64,000 nucleotides of DNA from Manihot esculenta (Eukaryota > Streptophyta > Magnoliopsida > Malpighiales > Euphorbiaceae). Below, one piece after another: positions 48,357 to 59,053 of this stretch. A program made the position numbers and the translations under genes. The notes under the pieces are model-generated. The model worked only from the letters and a program-made list of their open reading frames with translations, made no database searches and was not told the origin of the DNA. How positions within the stretch are numbered: position 1 is the first letter of the stretch; the number at the start of each line of letters is the position of its first letter. The stretch covers positions 291,001-355,000 of the forward strand of contig NC_035168.2 in the NCBI RefSeq assembly GCF_001659605.2, in the 5' to 3' direction.

Positions 48357-50073
48357 CAGAGATATGTGACTGTTTGCCCAAACAGCATGGGCAAACAATC
48401 AGAGATGCAGGAACCAGAGGAGTTAACTCACTTCCAGCTTTTAGCTGTTTTGTAGGTAAAGGCTGGATGACCAAACTGTTTGCCCAAACACACTGGGCAA
48501 ACAGCAGAGAAGACTACCAGGGCACACTGTTTGCCCACGCAAGCTGGGCAAACAACCACAGCAGTCCATCACATCAGTAGACAGCACCACAAAATCACTG
48601 TTCGACCAAGCTGTTTGTCCAAACAGACTGGGCAAACAACCAAGGCAGCAGAAGCGACAAAGAAGAAAACTTAAACAGGGCAGTACCTTCTTCCTCTATA
48701 TTCAATATTCTATTATGCCCGTTCAATGACAAATCTTATTCTTCTCAAAACTTCTTGCTGCTGCACAAAATGGGCAGCACCTTTTGCATTTTTCTGCTGT
48801 CCCACTGCATGACAGCATGTTTGGACATCACACAAACAGCACCAGCGGGCCAATCAGCAGCATACTAAGTTGTTTGCCCACGCAAGCTAGGCAAACAACT
48901 GCAGCAGATCAGCGGGCAGCCTATATCAGCAGGCCTACCAGCAGATAAGACCAGCAGGCCTACCAGCCAGCAGGCCAACCACCAGTGCAGCAACCAGTAC
49001 CAGCACCAGCACACATCTGCACACAGACGCACCTAAAGCCAGCTGTTTGCCCAAACAAAACTGGGCAAACAACCATACCAGGGAAGTATCAGTTTTTCAC
49101 TTGAACTTTAATTTTTCCATACATTGAGGACAATGCATAATCTAAGTGTGGGGGTGCATATCTCTGAATTTTGATGCTTCATGCATACTTTTTGATTCCT
49201 CTTAATTTCTTTTAAGCTTTAATTTTCAATTAGCACACATTAGGTTAATTTTTTTTTTCATTTTTAGTTATTTTTCCTTCAACTCACACACATTCACATA
49301 GCCACAGTTTTTCTGTTTTGACATGCTTTACTCAAACACATAGGCTATGGTGAATGAGCTTTCTTCTCATGACCCCATTGATGTGATAACCCTTTAAACC
49401 TAATTTGAATCAATTGCAGTAAGTTGTATTCATTTTTGGAAATTTCCTTTTGAATTGAATCTTTGAGCTTGCCATGGTGAAAAATATATTGATGACCCTC
49501 ATTAGAGAGAATAAATTGAAAGTTGTATGAATGAACTAAATATGACTTGTTTTGGCAATTGGTGTTGATTTGCCCCAATCATTGAGAAAAAGAAAAAGAA
49601 AAAGAAAATTCAGTAAAGGCAAAGACCTCAAAAGCACAAAGTAAAAACTGTTCCAATGGTCAAAGACTATGAACAGAGCTAGTAGCCACTTGGACAAGTG
49701 ACCAACTGAGTAACTGGGGGTGGGTATCACAAATATGTACCTTCACGTCAAAAGGTTGGTGACTTTTTCAAGCAAGAATAAAAGTGCAAAAGCTTAATAA
49801 AAGAGTAAAGTGCTTCAAGAAAAGGGCAAATCACTCTGAAAGCTAAAAAGAGTCTAAAAATAAACAAATATGTGCATGATACCTCTCTTGAGGAAAATAA
49901 ATACTAACTATGGTAGGTAAAGGGAGACAAGGAAAAGAGGAAAGTAACCTTGGTGCATACACTCTTCACTACAATACTTCAAAGTAGGAGTCTAGGGTAT
50001 GAGCTTAAGTGGAAATAAGGATCAAGTAGTAAAGAAAGCTTGTTTCACTAGGTCTATTTGCTTGAGGACAAGC

Positions 50074-50096
50074 AAAGGGTTAGGTGTGGGGGTATT
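50074..50096 (+). other. Polypurine tract of the LARD-like element
   Basis: AAAGGGTTAGGTGTGGGGG then TATT abuts the 3' LTR. Bases 49076-50073 before it hold no frame and look like an ordinary 3' untranslated region. Confidence 0.75.
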
Positions 50097-51640
50097 TGAT
50101 AGAGCCAAATTTAGACCCATTTTCCATATTAATATTTATGTTAATTTACACATTTTCTACCTAATTTTGTGGTTTTAACCTTATTTTGCAGAAAATGGAG
50201 TAAAATGATAATTTGGCAAAAATGGCCTTAAATCTGCCCAAAAGAGAGCAAAATTGCACAAGCATGGTTTGCCCAAACCAAAGTTGAAGCTGAAATGGAA
50301 GAGGAACAATCTGCTGTTTGACCAGACTGTTTGCCCAAACAGACTGGGCAAACAGACCAGCAGGGCAGAAGCAGAGCATAGACAATTGGAAAACCAGACT
50401 GTTTGCCCGAGCTGTTTGCCCAAACAACCCGGGCAAACAGCATCAGCAACCAGCAGACAGTAAATTGCGGGAAAATCAAAATTCAAATGCTCAAGAAGTG
50501 TTTTCCCTCCCAAACACGTGTGGACAGCTCAACAAACCCTAAAGACACCTCAGCACTCAATCCCACATATTTAGGAAGGCAAATCTCATCAAAATACAAT
50601 TACCTTCCAAGAATTCAACTCCAATTGGGAAAAGGAGTCCCAACTCAACAAGAAAACCCTAGGGCAGTCTCTTCAGCTATAAAAGGGCATGCAAACCAGC
50701 AGATCTTTCACATCTTTGGATCATCATACATCCTCGGCAGAAGTTGCATCAGCAGCCGCACCACACCAGCAGGCCAATTGGCCCCTTTTTCTCCTTCTTT
50801 TTGCTTTCTTTCTTTTCTTTTATGTTAGTTTCAGCCATGAGTGGCTGAAACCCTTTTTCTAGTTGAAGAATAAGGTGAAACTTTGGTTGTTTATGGATTG
50901 GGAGATCTGAACCTTCATGTTATTCTTTTATTAATCAGTATTTATGCAATTTTGTGCTTAATTTATTGTTGCTTTGTTGTTTTGATCAAATTGGCCACCT
51001 GATTCTTGATTGCAAAGTAATTCTTTGTTAGTTTGGATAGTTTGAAGTCCATAATTGCTTGAATTATTTAAACACAAGTAACCCTTGGTGTAAAAACCTA
51101 GGAAATTGCATAATCTAGCAATATCACCATACGTTTGGGTAGCCAGAATTAGGTCTCTCTTTTTCTTAATGCAATTAACAGTTGTTAGATGCCAAAGGCC
51201 CAAGGACATTCCTTGGCAACTTGTTAATTAGTGATTAATTAGAGGACGTTCCCTAAATAATCTATGCTTAAGGAGGGATATGGTTGGTGAGAAGCATCTT
51301 CCACCTCCATAACTAATTTATTGAGTTAAATAAGAGAATATAAGTTTCAATGATCAATCCCAACAACTAAAGTGGATCCAACTCTTCAACTAGACCTTGC
51401 TCATTATTGAATTTCTCTACTTTAATTATTTGCTTTTCTCTATTGCTTTCAATATTAGTTTAGTTTATCAAACCTCAAAACCCCCATTTTACTTTTATTG
51501 TTTGTTTCTTTACTTGGTCTTGACAAGGAAAATAAATAAGTATCAATTTCCTGTGGATTCGACCCTATTGCCACTATCTGCAAGTTTATTATTGATTGTT
51601 TAATTGGTTTATTTTTTACGGCTTCGACAACCGCCTATCA
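50097..51640 (+). repeat. 3' LTR of the LARD-like element
   Basis: 1544 bp with the same ends as the 5' LTR and only scattered substitutions. TATAAAAGG lies at 50678. It keeps the ~75 bp block at about 51134-51208 that the 5' LTR has lost. Confidence 0.92.
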
Positions 51641-51645
51641 TGTAC

Positions 51646-52064
51646 AGAAAAATTTCAGTGCATACAGTTGATCTTATTGCCTTTCCTATAGGTTTTCATA
51701 ATAGTATTGCAGCAAACAACTTGGCAAATCCGCATGTAGATGTTTTCAAGCAGATACAACAATGTCTTACAAAAGTCAATAACAAGTATAAAACTGCAAC
51801 TGATAAATATAGGTGTTTCAAGTCCTTTAATATTGATGATCAAGTTATGGTGTATTTGTGTAAGGAACATGGTGGATGACAGAAAAAGTTTGACCCAAAG
51901 AAAATTTGTCCATTTCAAATTATTCAGAAGATTAATAACAATATCTATATTCTTAACCTCTCAGATTACATGAAAATTTTCAAGACGTTTAACGTGACAG
52001 ATCTGTTTTAGTACTATCATGCTGCTTATAACTTGAGGTCGAGTCATTTATAAGTAGAAAAGAA
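51646..52064 (+). pseudogene. Integrase C-terminal relic and 3' end of the old gypsy element
   Basis: Continues the integrase after the TGTAC duplication (FHNSIAANNLANPHVDVFKQ, then YKTATDKYRCFKSFNIDDQV). A stop at 51877-51879 follows, then more relic (NNIYILNLSDYMKIFKTFNV). No chromodomain is visible. A purine-rich AGTAGAAAAGAA directly precedes the LTR. Confidence 0.75.
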
Positions 52065-52445
52065 TGATGTGGAGTAATTAGATTTGGATTTTATGGAAGA
52101 TTTAGACTGAATTTAACTTTAGCTGTCGTTGAAGGCCCATAATAGATTTTCAGAAAGAGAATTTCGAGACGGATAACTTTCAAAATTGTGATAAGAGAAT
52201 CAGGCTCTGTTACAAAATTCGAGATCCAAATTCTATCGTTTAAGGGTTAATTTTATATTTTAATTATTTTTTAAAATTTTTTCATAAATTTTTGTGATAG
52301 GATTTTTGTAAATAGCTCTTTTCTTGGTTGTTTTTCAATTTTCAAAAATTTAATAAAAAAATTTAGTTTTTAACATTTTATTTTCTAAATTTATTTTAAT
52401 CAAAGATATTAATTAAAACTACTTACTCCCTAAACAGTTATTTCA
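52065..52445 (+). repeat. 3' LTR of the old gypsy element
   Basis: 381 bp, TGATGTGGAG...CAGTTATTTCA, strongly diverged from 26441-26850. CTAAG follows. Confidence 0.75.
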
Positions 52446-52496
52446 CTAAGAGACCATTTTTTTTTTTCATTTAAAATCAGAATGGGACTAAAATAG

Positions 52497-53899
52497 GGGC
52501 TTTTTGCAAAATCAGGTCTAAAAAAATATATATTTCTTAAATCATGGTACGTGGAAAAAATTTTCCCGAATCAGGGTGAATGAGTGTTTTACCGCACTTT
52601 ACCGCACTTATAAAATGCGGTAATAGAAAAAAATAAAATTTTTTAAAATAAAAAATTTTACCGCACTTTTAAAGTGCTAAAAATTTTTTTTTTAAATAAA
52701 AAATTCTACCGGACATTTAAATTGTGGTAGAATTTTCTAATTGATTTTCCTCCTCTCCCAAATTAAAATGAGGCGGTTTCAATTTCTGTAGTATTAGCAG
52801 TGTGGTAATACTATAATTTATTTTTTAAATATATATTATATTATATTATATTATATTTATTTATTTATTTTTATATTAAATATATATAATTATAAAAATT
52901 ATATTAATATTAATTATTTTAATATAATTAAATTTTAATATTATAATGATCATATATAATTTATTTTAATAATTAAAATTATATATAAATATAATATCAT
53001 AATTAATATTAATTAAAAATTATAAAAAATTATATATAAATAATTAAAAATTATAAAAAATTATATATAAATAATTAAAAATTATAGAATGTATAATATA
53101 AAAAATAATACTAATGATATTTCAAATGTATTTTCGTGTCACGTGGACGTCCGTTTATTTCATGTGAACGTCGAGTTTTATATGGCTGGCGGTCACCGCT
53201 TATATCCTCACCTTCAGTAACAGCAAGATTAATATTAAAATTAGAAGCCATCAAGCTCCGCTTATACCTTCACTTTCAGTAACAGCAAGATTAATATTAA
53301 AATTAGAAGCCATCGAGCTTAGATCTTGTGTTATAGTGTAATACGAGGGTAAATAGATATCATCCCGTATAATTATGATATTATATTTATATATAATTTT
53401 AATTATTAAAATAAATTATATATAATTATTATAATATTAAAATTTAATTATATTAAAATAATTAATATTAATATAATTTTTATAATTATATGTATATTTA
53501 ATATAAAAATAAATAAATTAATATAATATAATATATATTTAAAAAATAAAGTACAGTATTACCGCACTTTACAAGTGCGGTAATACAACAGAAATTGAAA
53601 TTGAGTCATTTTAATTTGCGGAAAAAGGAAATGAATTAGAAAATTCTATCGCACTTTTCACTTGCGGTAGAATTTTTTATTTTAAAAAAAAAGTTTTCCG
53701 CACTTTAAAAATGCGGTAAAATTTTTTATCTTAAAAAAATTTTATTTTTCTCTATTACCGCACTTTATAAGTGCGGTAGAGTCTACCGCACTTATAAAGT
53801 GTGGTAAAATACTTATTCACTCTGATCTGGGAAAATTTTTTCTGCGGATCAGGATTTAAGAAATATATTTTTTTTTAAACCTGATTTTGCAAAAAGCCC
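52497..53899. mobile_element. Mutator-like foldback element, family A, 1403 bp
   Basis: Terminal inverted repeats GGGCTTTTTGCAAAATCAGG and, at the other end on the opposite strand, GGGCTTTTTGCAAAATCAGG. They continue as long imperfect arms almost to the centre. The 9-bp flanks CTAAAATAG (52488-52496) and TTAAAATAG (53900-53908) differ at one base, consistent with the 9-bp duplication of Mutator elements. The subterminal zones carry many ACCGCACTT...AAGTGCGGT palindromes. A ~62-bp tandem duplication (about 53193-53316, 'cagtaacagcaagattaat') lies in the loop. No transposase. Confidence 0.8.
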
Positions 53900-53908
53900 T
53901 TAAAATAG

Positions 53909-55227
53909 GCGGTTTGATCTAGCAAATCCAATTTCACTTTGAACATATAGAAGATATAACATACGTAAAAAGGTACCAAGAGGATATCAAACTGTTTAAA
54001 CATCAAAATAAGATTGGAATTGAACAGAATCGCTATTGATCGACACTGAATTCTCTCCAACTTTTCTGTATCTGCCTATGACTGATCTAATTCCGATTTA
54101 TCCCCTTCCCGACTATCACCAAATTTGATCCAAAACTAGCTTAGAACATGGTGTTTGTTGGCCCATAATCATCTGGGCTGAAACCAAACCAAGGAAGAGA
54201 TGGAGGACTAGCTGTCGTTTGACAAGCTGTTCCAGCATGGGAACTTTACGCAATAACTTAATGAAGTGAGCAAGTTAAACTACTATAGGACATGTCATTA
54301 TCTCATTGAAGTTAAACAGAAGCATATGTATTTTTCAGGCTGACCTAAACCAAAAAAGGTTGCAGACAAGTAGAAACAACAATTGCTTTACTATACTATG
54401 CATCAAAATCAAACTACATCTTTTGCATCCAAGAACAAGAAGATTATTTTCCCTTTATATGCCTATTTGTGAAGCTCAATGCATTAACCTTGTTCCTCCA
54501 ATTTCAATGAGCTTCAAGCCTTAAAATTGGTCTTAAAAGTTTTAAATATTAAGAACTAGGATATCATCTTAAGCAACCACCAAATATATGCACGTGCTTA
54601 TATATCAGAAAACTCTCTCTCTCTCTCAATCGCCTGCTTCATGCAACCACTTGACTGAGATATATCAGATATGCACGAAGTGATGTCCATTGTCTTCTTG
54701 CAACCACCCAATAAATTATTGTGCTATTCAGCCGGTGATGCTTCTATCTCCGCTCTTTTTTCAATTTTTTGTTTTTCCGTATATGTATGGGGTTGTAGCA
54801 GATGACATATGATATGAGGCAACATTTAGTGATAATGAAGGAGCCCCAGTTGCAGACCAAGTTGTTGAGAGCATATGCATTAGCTGTTTCAATATGTGGC
54901 AATGTTCTAGTGCATGTACCCACCATCAGTTTCTCTACTGGACCCCTTTTGTCTTATGGTCCAATACATCCATCTATCCTTCTCTCCTTTTCTTGTAATA
55001 ATGATCATTTTTACGAAATACCCATCTTTGCTCCATGCAACAAGCACGTACAGAAGACTGGGATTACTGATTCTTCTTTTAGCCACTTAGATAGCAAATA
55101 CTGCAATGAGGTCAGGCTTTCGCTTAGTCTACTTTTAGCCCAAACTATGCATGTGCTTATTTAGACTTACATATTTTAGAATTGTCAACGACCGAGGATG
55201 GCAATCTATCCTAACCCAAGAGTGTGT
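53909..55227. other. Intergenic spacer
   Basis: No gene seen. A (CT)n run lies at about 54612-54627. A 120-codon frame at 54802-55164 has no recognisable feature. Confidence 0.4.
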
Positions 55228-55236
55228 TATGGTTTA

Positions 55237-56899
55237 GGGCTTTTTGTAAAATTAGGGTCGGTTGAATATAATTTTACCGATTTAGGGTTGGCTAAAACTT
55301 ATTTGTCGATTTGGGATTCGCCTGCCACGTGGCAGGCAAAAAGAGGACCTGGGACCAGGCCCGGCCGCTTCTCAAAGAGGCGCCTGGCGCCTCGGGAAGC
55401 TTGTTTTCTTTTTTTTTCTTTTAAATTGTGGCTGGCGACCACAATTTAGTTTTATATTAATAATTAAATATTTATATTATATCAATTTAATAATTAAATA
55501 TATATAAGAGTATTAAATTAAATAATTAATAAAAAAATTAATTAATTAATTAATATGAATATTTAAAATTATAAAAATTAAATTTATTTTTTATTGCACT
55601 TTTATTTAAAATTATAAAATAAAATTATACTGTAATTTAAATAATTAATAAAAATAAATAAATTAATTAATTAATATGAATATTTAAAATTATAAAAATC
55701 AAATTTACTTTTTATTAAATTGTTATTTAGAATTATAGAATAAAATTATGTTGTGATTAAATGTTATATGTGATCACCTAATTATTTATAATTTATCAAA
55801 AATAATAAATTTAATTAAATATTTTAATAGCAAGATAATATAATAATTTTAAATATTTTATATAAATTATTTATAATTTATTAAAAAATATAAATTAATT
55901 AAATAATTAATTCAATTAAATAATTTTGTATAAATTTAATAGCAGATTAATATTATAAATCTAAATATTTTTATGTGTATTTCTTTATTATTAACTTTTA
56001 TAATATTTTTATATATTAAAAATATTTTTATAAAATATAATAACTATTTATAATTGATTTTAGTATTTTGCAGAGTTATAAAATAATATTAAATATGTAC
56101 GAAATTATCGGTACTATTTAATTACAAAATTATTGTATTAATCTATTAAAATAATAAAAAATTTTATTATTGGATAAATGTATACTATAAAAAATTTAAT
56201 AAGTGATCTTGTATACAATAATATTATATTGTAAATATTTTTTATATTCAGTCTTTTATTATTAAACTCTTATATATTAAAAATATTTTTATAAAATATA
56301 ATAACTATTTTTAATTTATCTTAATACTTTGGAGAGTTATTAAATAATATTATCATGTGATTAAACGTATACAAGATTATTCATACTATTTAATCACAGT
56401 ATTAATACATTAATTTATTAAAATAATAAAAAAATTTATCACTATATAAATATATATTATACGATAAATTATTTTTATACATTTAATCACAATTAAATTA
56501 TTTTTATACGTCTAATTACAATAAAATTAAATTTTAAAATTATATAATATCAGTAATTTTTTATTTAAAAATTAATAATAAAATTTATTAAATATTACAA
56601 CATTAAAATTATATAAAAAAATTATTATTATAAAAATATAATATTTTTAAATTAATATAATATAAATATTTAATTATAATATATTAATAATTAAAAATAA
56701 AAAATTAAATTGTGGCCTGGCGTCACTTTAAGCGGCGCCGGGCCACAATTTAAAAAAAAAAAGAAAACAAACTTCTCGAAGCGCCAAGCGCCTTTTTGAG
56801 AAGCGGTCGGGCCTGACGCCTGTCAAAGAGACGCCGGATCCTTTTTTTTAGCCGACCCCAAATCCACAATTCACCCTACCCTAATTTTGCAAAAAGCCC
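55237..56899. mobile_element. Mutator-like foldback element, family B, copy 1, 1663 bp
   Basis: Flanked by a perfect 9-bp duplication TATGGTTTA (55228-55236 and 56900-56908). Ends GGGCTTTTTGTAAAATTAGG and, reversed, GGGCTTTTTGCAAAATTAGG. The left arm includes the palindrome GCCTGCCACGTGGCAGGC (55320-55337), a G-box core. GC-rich 'cgcctggcgcctcgggaag' type blocks sit inside both arms. The interior is extremely AT-rich and has no transposase, so it is non-autonomous. It lies about 0.75 kb upstream of the PP2C start codon. Confidence 0.88.
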
Positions 56900-56908
56900 T
56901 ATGGTTTA

Positions 56909-57647
56909 ATTATTTCTTTTCTCAATACAATTATAGAAGAGGAGGAAAACAGACACTTATCATCAGGACAGAAGTTGCCTAAGTGGGTTACTAGATCTCC
57001 AAAAATCTCAGCCGTGGAATGGGAAACCACATAAACCCCACCAGGGCACAGCTACTTAAAACACAAAAGACAAGGCAACAAGACAACAACAACAACGTCA
57101 GGCATTTTAATTTGAATCTCTTTATTTCCCATGCTCGGATCGCATCTGACAACAGAAGTGAAGATCTTCTGCCTGAAAACTCCAAACCCTTCTCTTATCC
57201 TTTTCTCCATTGATCTCGCTGATCTCAAACCAGACTCTGTCACTATCAAATCCGTGTCTTCTTTTACAGCTAAGTCTGTTTCTTGAAATATGGCACACAT
57301 GAAAGGACCAAACGCACTCTACCCAGATTCAAGGTACATTGCACCAGCACACCTCCATGTTCTCTGAACTCGGATAAACACCATTGTCTTCTTGTCTCAA
57401 TATACACTTATCCGTTCATTTGGCCCATACTCTTTTGGTCTTTATTTCTAAATTGTACTTATTCATGCTGCCCGGCTCAGGTCACTATATAGCTTCAATT
57501 TTGATCGTGGGATTGGAGCATAAGCAGAAATTGTTTTCTATGAACATATAACGTTGCTAGCTTGGTCTTAATAGATTTTAGATAAATAAAAATATAAAAA
57601 GTTGTATCCTAATCTTGTAGCCTTTGGTTTTAGTGTGATCTTTGAAA
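56909..57647 (+). promoter_or_regulatory. Probable promoter, 5' leader and leader intron of the PP2C gene
   Basis: Between the MULE copy and the PP2C ATG the base composition is less AT-rich, as in plant 5' leaders. A stretch near 57030-57350 reads like an untranslated exon, and AATCTTGTAG near 57611-57620 could be an intron acceptor before the coding exon. This is inference without transcript data. Confidence 0.35.
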
Positions 57648-59053
57648 ATGGTTAAACCCTGCTGGAGGCCTCGTGTCGACGATGATGCCAGTGGGAAGGT
57701 TGATGGATTGTTGTGGTACAAGGACTTGGGGAACCATCTTTATGGAGAGTTCTCAATGGCTGTAATTCAAGCCAACAATTCACTGGAAGATCAAAGCCAG
57801 CTTGAATCAGGGCCTTTGAGCTCTGACAATTCAGGTCCTCGGGGAACTTTTATCGGAGTATACGATGGACATGCAGGAACTGAAGCTTCAAGGTTTATAT
57901 GTCACAATCTTTTCTCCAATTTCAAGGGTATGCTTCAGCTCTAATTGTTTGCTAACGTTTTCGCTAAACCAAATTCTGTCGTTGGATCTGTTCAAAAAGA
58001 CTCAATGTGAGTGCAACTCAGCTAACTAATATACTTATTGTTCCTTGTAATGCAGCATTTGTCTCTGAGCACCAGGAGGTATCAGAAAATGTCCTAAAGA
58101 AGGCTTTTTCAGCAACAGAAGAGGACTTCCTCTCTCTTGTGAAACAACAGTGGCTGAAGAGACCCCAGATAGCATCAGCGGGATCTTGTTGTTTAGTGGG
58201 AGTGGTGTGCAATGGACTGTTGTATATAGCAAATGCTGGAGACTCTCGGGTAGTCTTAGGGAGAGCAGAAAGAGGAAGCCGGAGAGTTGCAGCTATACAA
58301 TTATCTAGGGAGCACAATGCAAATATAGAATCTGAGAGAAATGAACTTCGATCCTTACACCCTGATGATCCCCAGATTGTTGTCCTGAAGCACAAAGTAT
58401 GGCGTGTCAAAGGCATCATACAGGTAATTTCCATTCCATTCCATTCCTAGAGCACAAGAAAGATTGTGTGTATGGATTCTTTTTGTGCTAAATTTTGGAT
58501 TTCTTGATACTTTATAATTGCAGGTTTCAAGATCCATTGGGGATGCCTACCTTAAGAAGGCAGAGTTCAACAGAGAGCCTCTACAATCCAAGTATAGATT
58601 GGCTGGACATTTCCACAAGCCAATCCTTAGTTCGGAGCCATCAGTCTTAGTCCATAAACTCCAACCAGAAGATCAGTTCCTGGTGTTTGCTTCTGATGGC
58701 TTATGGGAGCATCTCAGCAACCAGGAGGCTGTCGATATTGTCCAAAATTTCCCTCGCAATGTAAGCCATTGTTGAGCGCTATGTTTCGTTAAATGGTATG
58801 CGGCATTAACTAAGCATGTATTTGGCTATGCATTTTAATGCAGGGAATTGCCAAGAGACTGGTTAAAGCTGCACTCAAGGAAGCAGCAAAAAAAAGAGAA
58901 ATGAGGTATTCAGATATGGAAAAAATTGATAAGGGGGTGAGGAGACATTTTCATGATGACATCACAGTTATGGTTGTGTTCATAGATTCCCACATCATAA
59001 ATACAAGTTATCCAACATTCTCAATTCGTGGAGGAATTCCTAGCCCCAGCTAA
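57648..59053 (+). CDS. Clade D type 2C protein phosphatase, 4 exons, 364 aa
   Basis: Exons 57648-57927, 58056-58423, 58524-58760 and 58844-59053, all GT-AG, total 1095 nt without an internal stop. The catalytic PPM domain is complete. VYDGH at residues 71-75 holds the first metal-binding Asp; GDSR lies at 155-158, VSRSIGD at 217-223, FASDGLW at 271-277 and HDDIT at 332-336, where Asp supplies metal ligands. The N-terminal CWRP and the [20 protein letters not shown] block are typical of plant clade D. Clade D phosphatases remove the activating phosphate from the penultimate Thr of plasma-membrane H+-ATPases and are inhibited by SAUR proteins, so a role in cell expansion is likely by family. 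One oddity is DGHAG where most plant members have DGHGG. The ATG at 57648 was preferred over an upstream TTG. Confidence 0.93.

Larger units (their letters stand above)
47463..49075 (+). repeat. Array of nested palindromes TGTTTGCCCAAACA / TGGGCAAACA
   Basis: About twenty sites lie in this stretch, for example at 47463, 47565, 47683, 47872, 48370, 48478, 48527, 48610, 48871 and 49042. Each short site is a near-perfect palindrome (arms TGTTTG and CAAACA). Many are followed by about three to seven bases and then TGGGCAAACA, which pairs with TGTTTGCCCA, so two alternative hairpins are possible. Spacing varies from about 35 to 200 bases with unrelated DNA between, so this is not a simple tandem array. 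The same motif recurs in both LTRs. Confidence 0.85.
44796..51640 (+). mobile_element. Complete LARD-like Athila-type LTR element, non-autonomous, young
   Basis: 6845 bp with a perfect 5-bp duplication TGTAC (44791-44795 and 51641-51645), near-identical LTRs, a PBS of the TGGCGCCGTTGCCGGGG type and a PPT. The PBS and the zinc-knuckle gag are typical of the Athila/Tat branch of Ty3/gypsy. The 3.8-kb interior has only a shortened gag-like frame and a short relic of the protease-RT linker. RT, RNase H and integrase are absent, so it must borrow enzymes. It sits inside the integrase relic of the old gypsy element. Its hallmark is a dense family of nested palindromes described separately. Confidence 0.92.
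26441..52445 (+). mobile_element. Old chromovirus-like Ty3/gypsy element, split by two insertions
   Basis: LTRs 26441-26850 and 52065-52445, about 0.4 kb and strongly diverged, enclose gag, protease, RT, RNase H and integrase relics in that order on the plus strand. Flanks TTAAG (26436-26440) and CTAAG (52446-52450) match at four of five bases. A primer site TGATATCAGAGC follows the left LTR. Two later insertions (27894-41996 and 44796-51640) split it, and removing them restores colinear gag-pol order. The RT phrasing ([32 protein letters not shown]) and short LTRs fit the Reina/Galadriel/CRM side of the chromoviruses, but I cannot place the clade. Stops and frameshifts occur throughout, so it is dead. 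Confidence 0.85.

Noticed and set aside
47463..49075. CRISPR-like repeat array
   Set aside because: Repeats are short, variable and irregularly spaced, lie inside an LTR retrotransposon, and the genome is a plant.
54802..55164. 120-codon plus-strand frame
   Set aside because: No recognisable domain, no codon bias that stands out, and no neighbouring exon logic.
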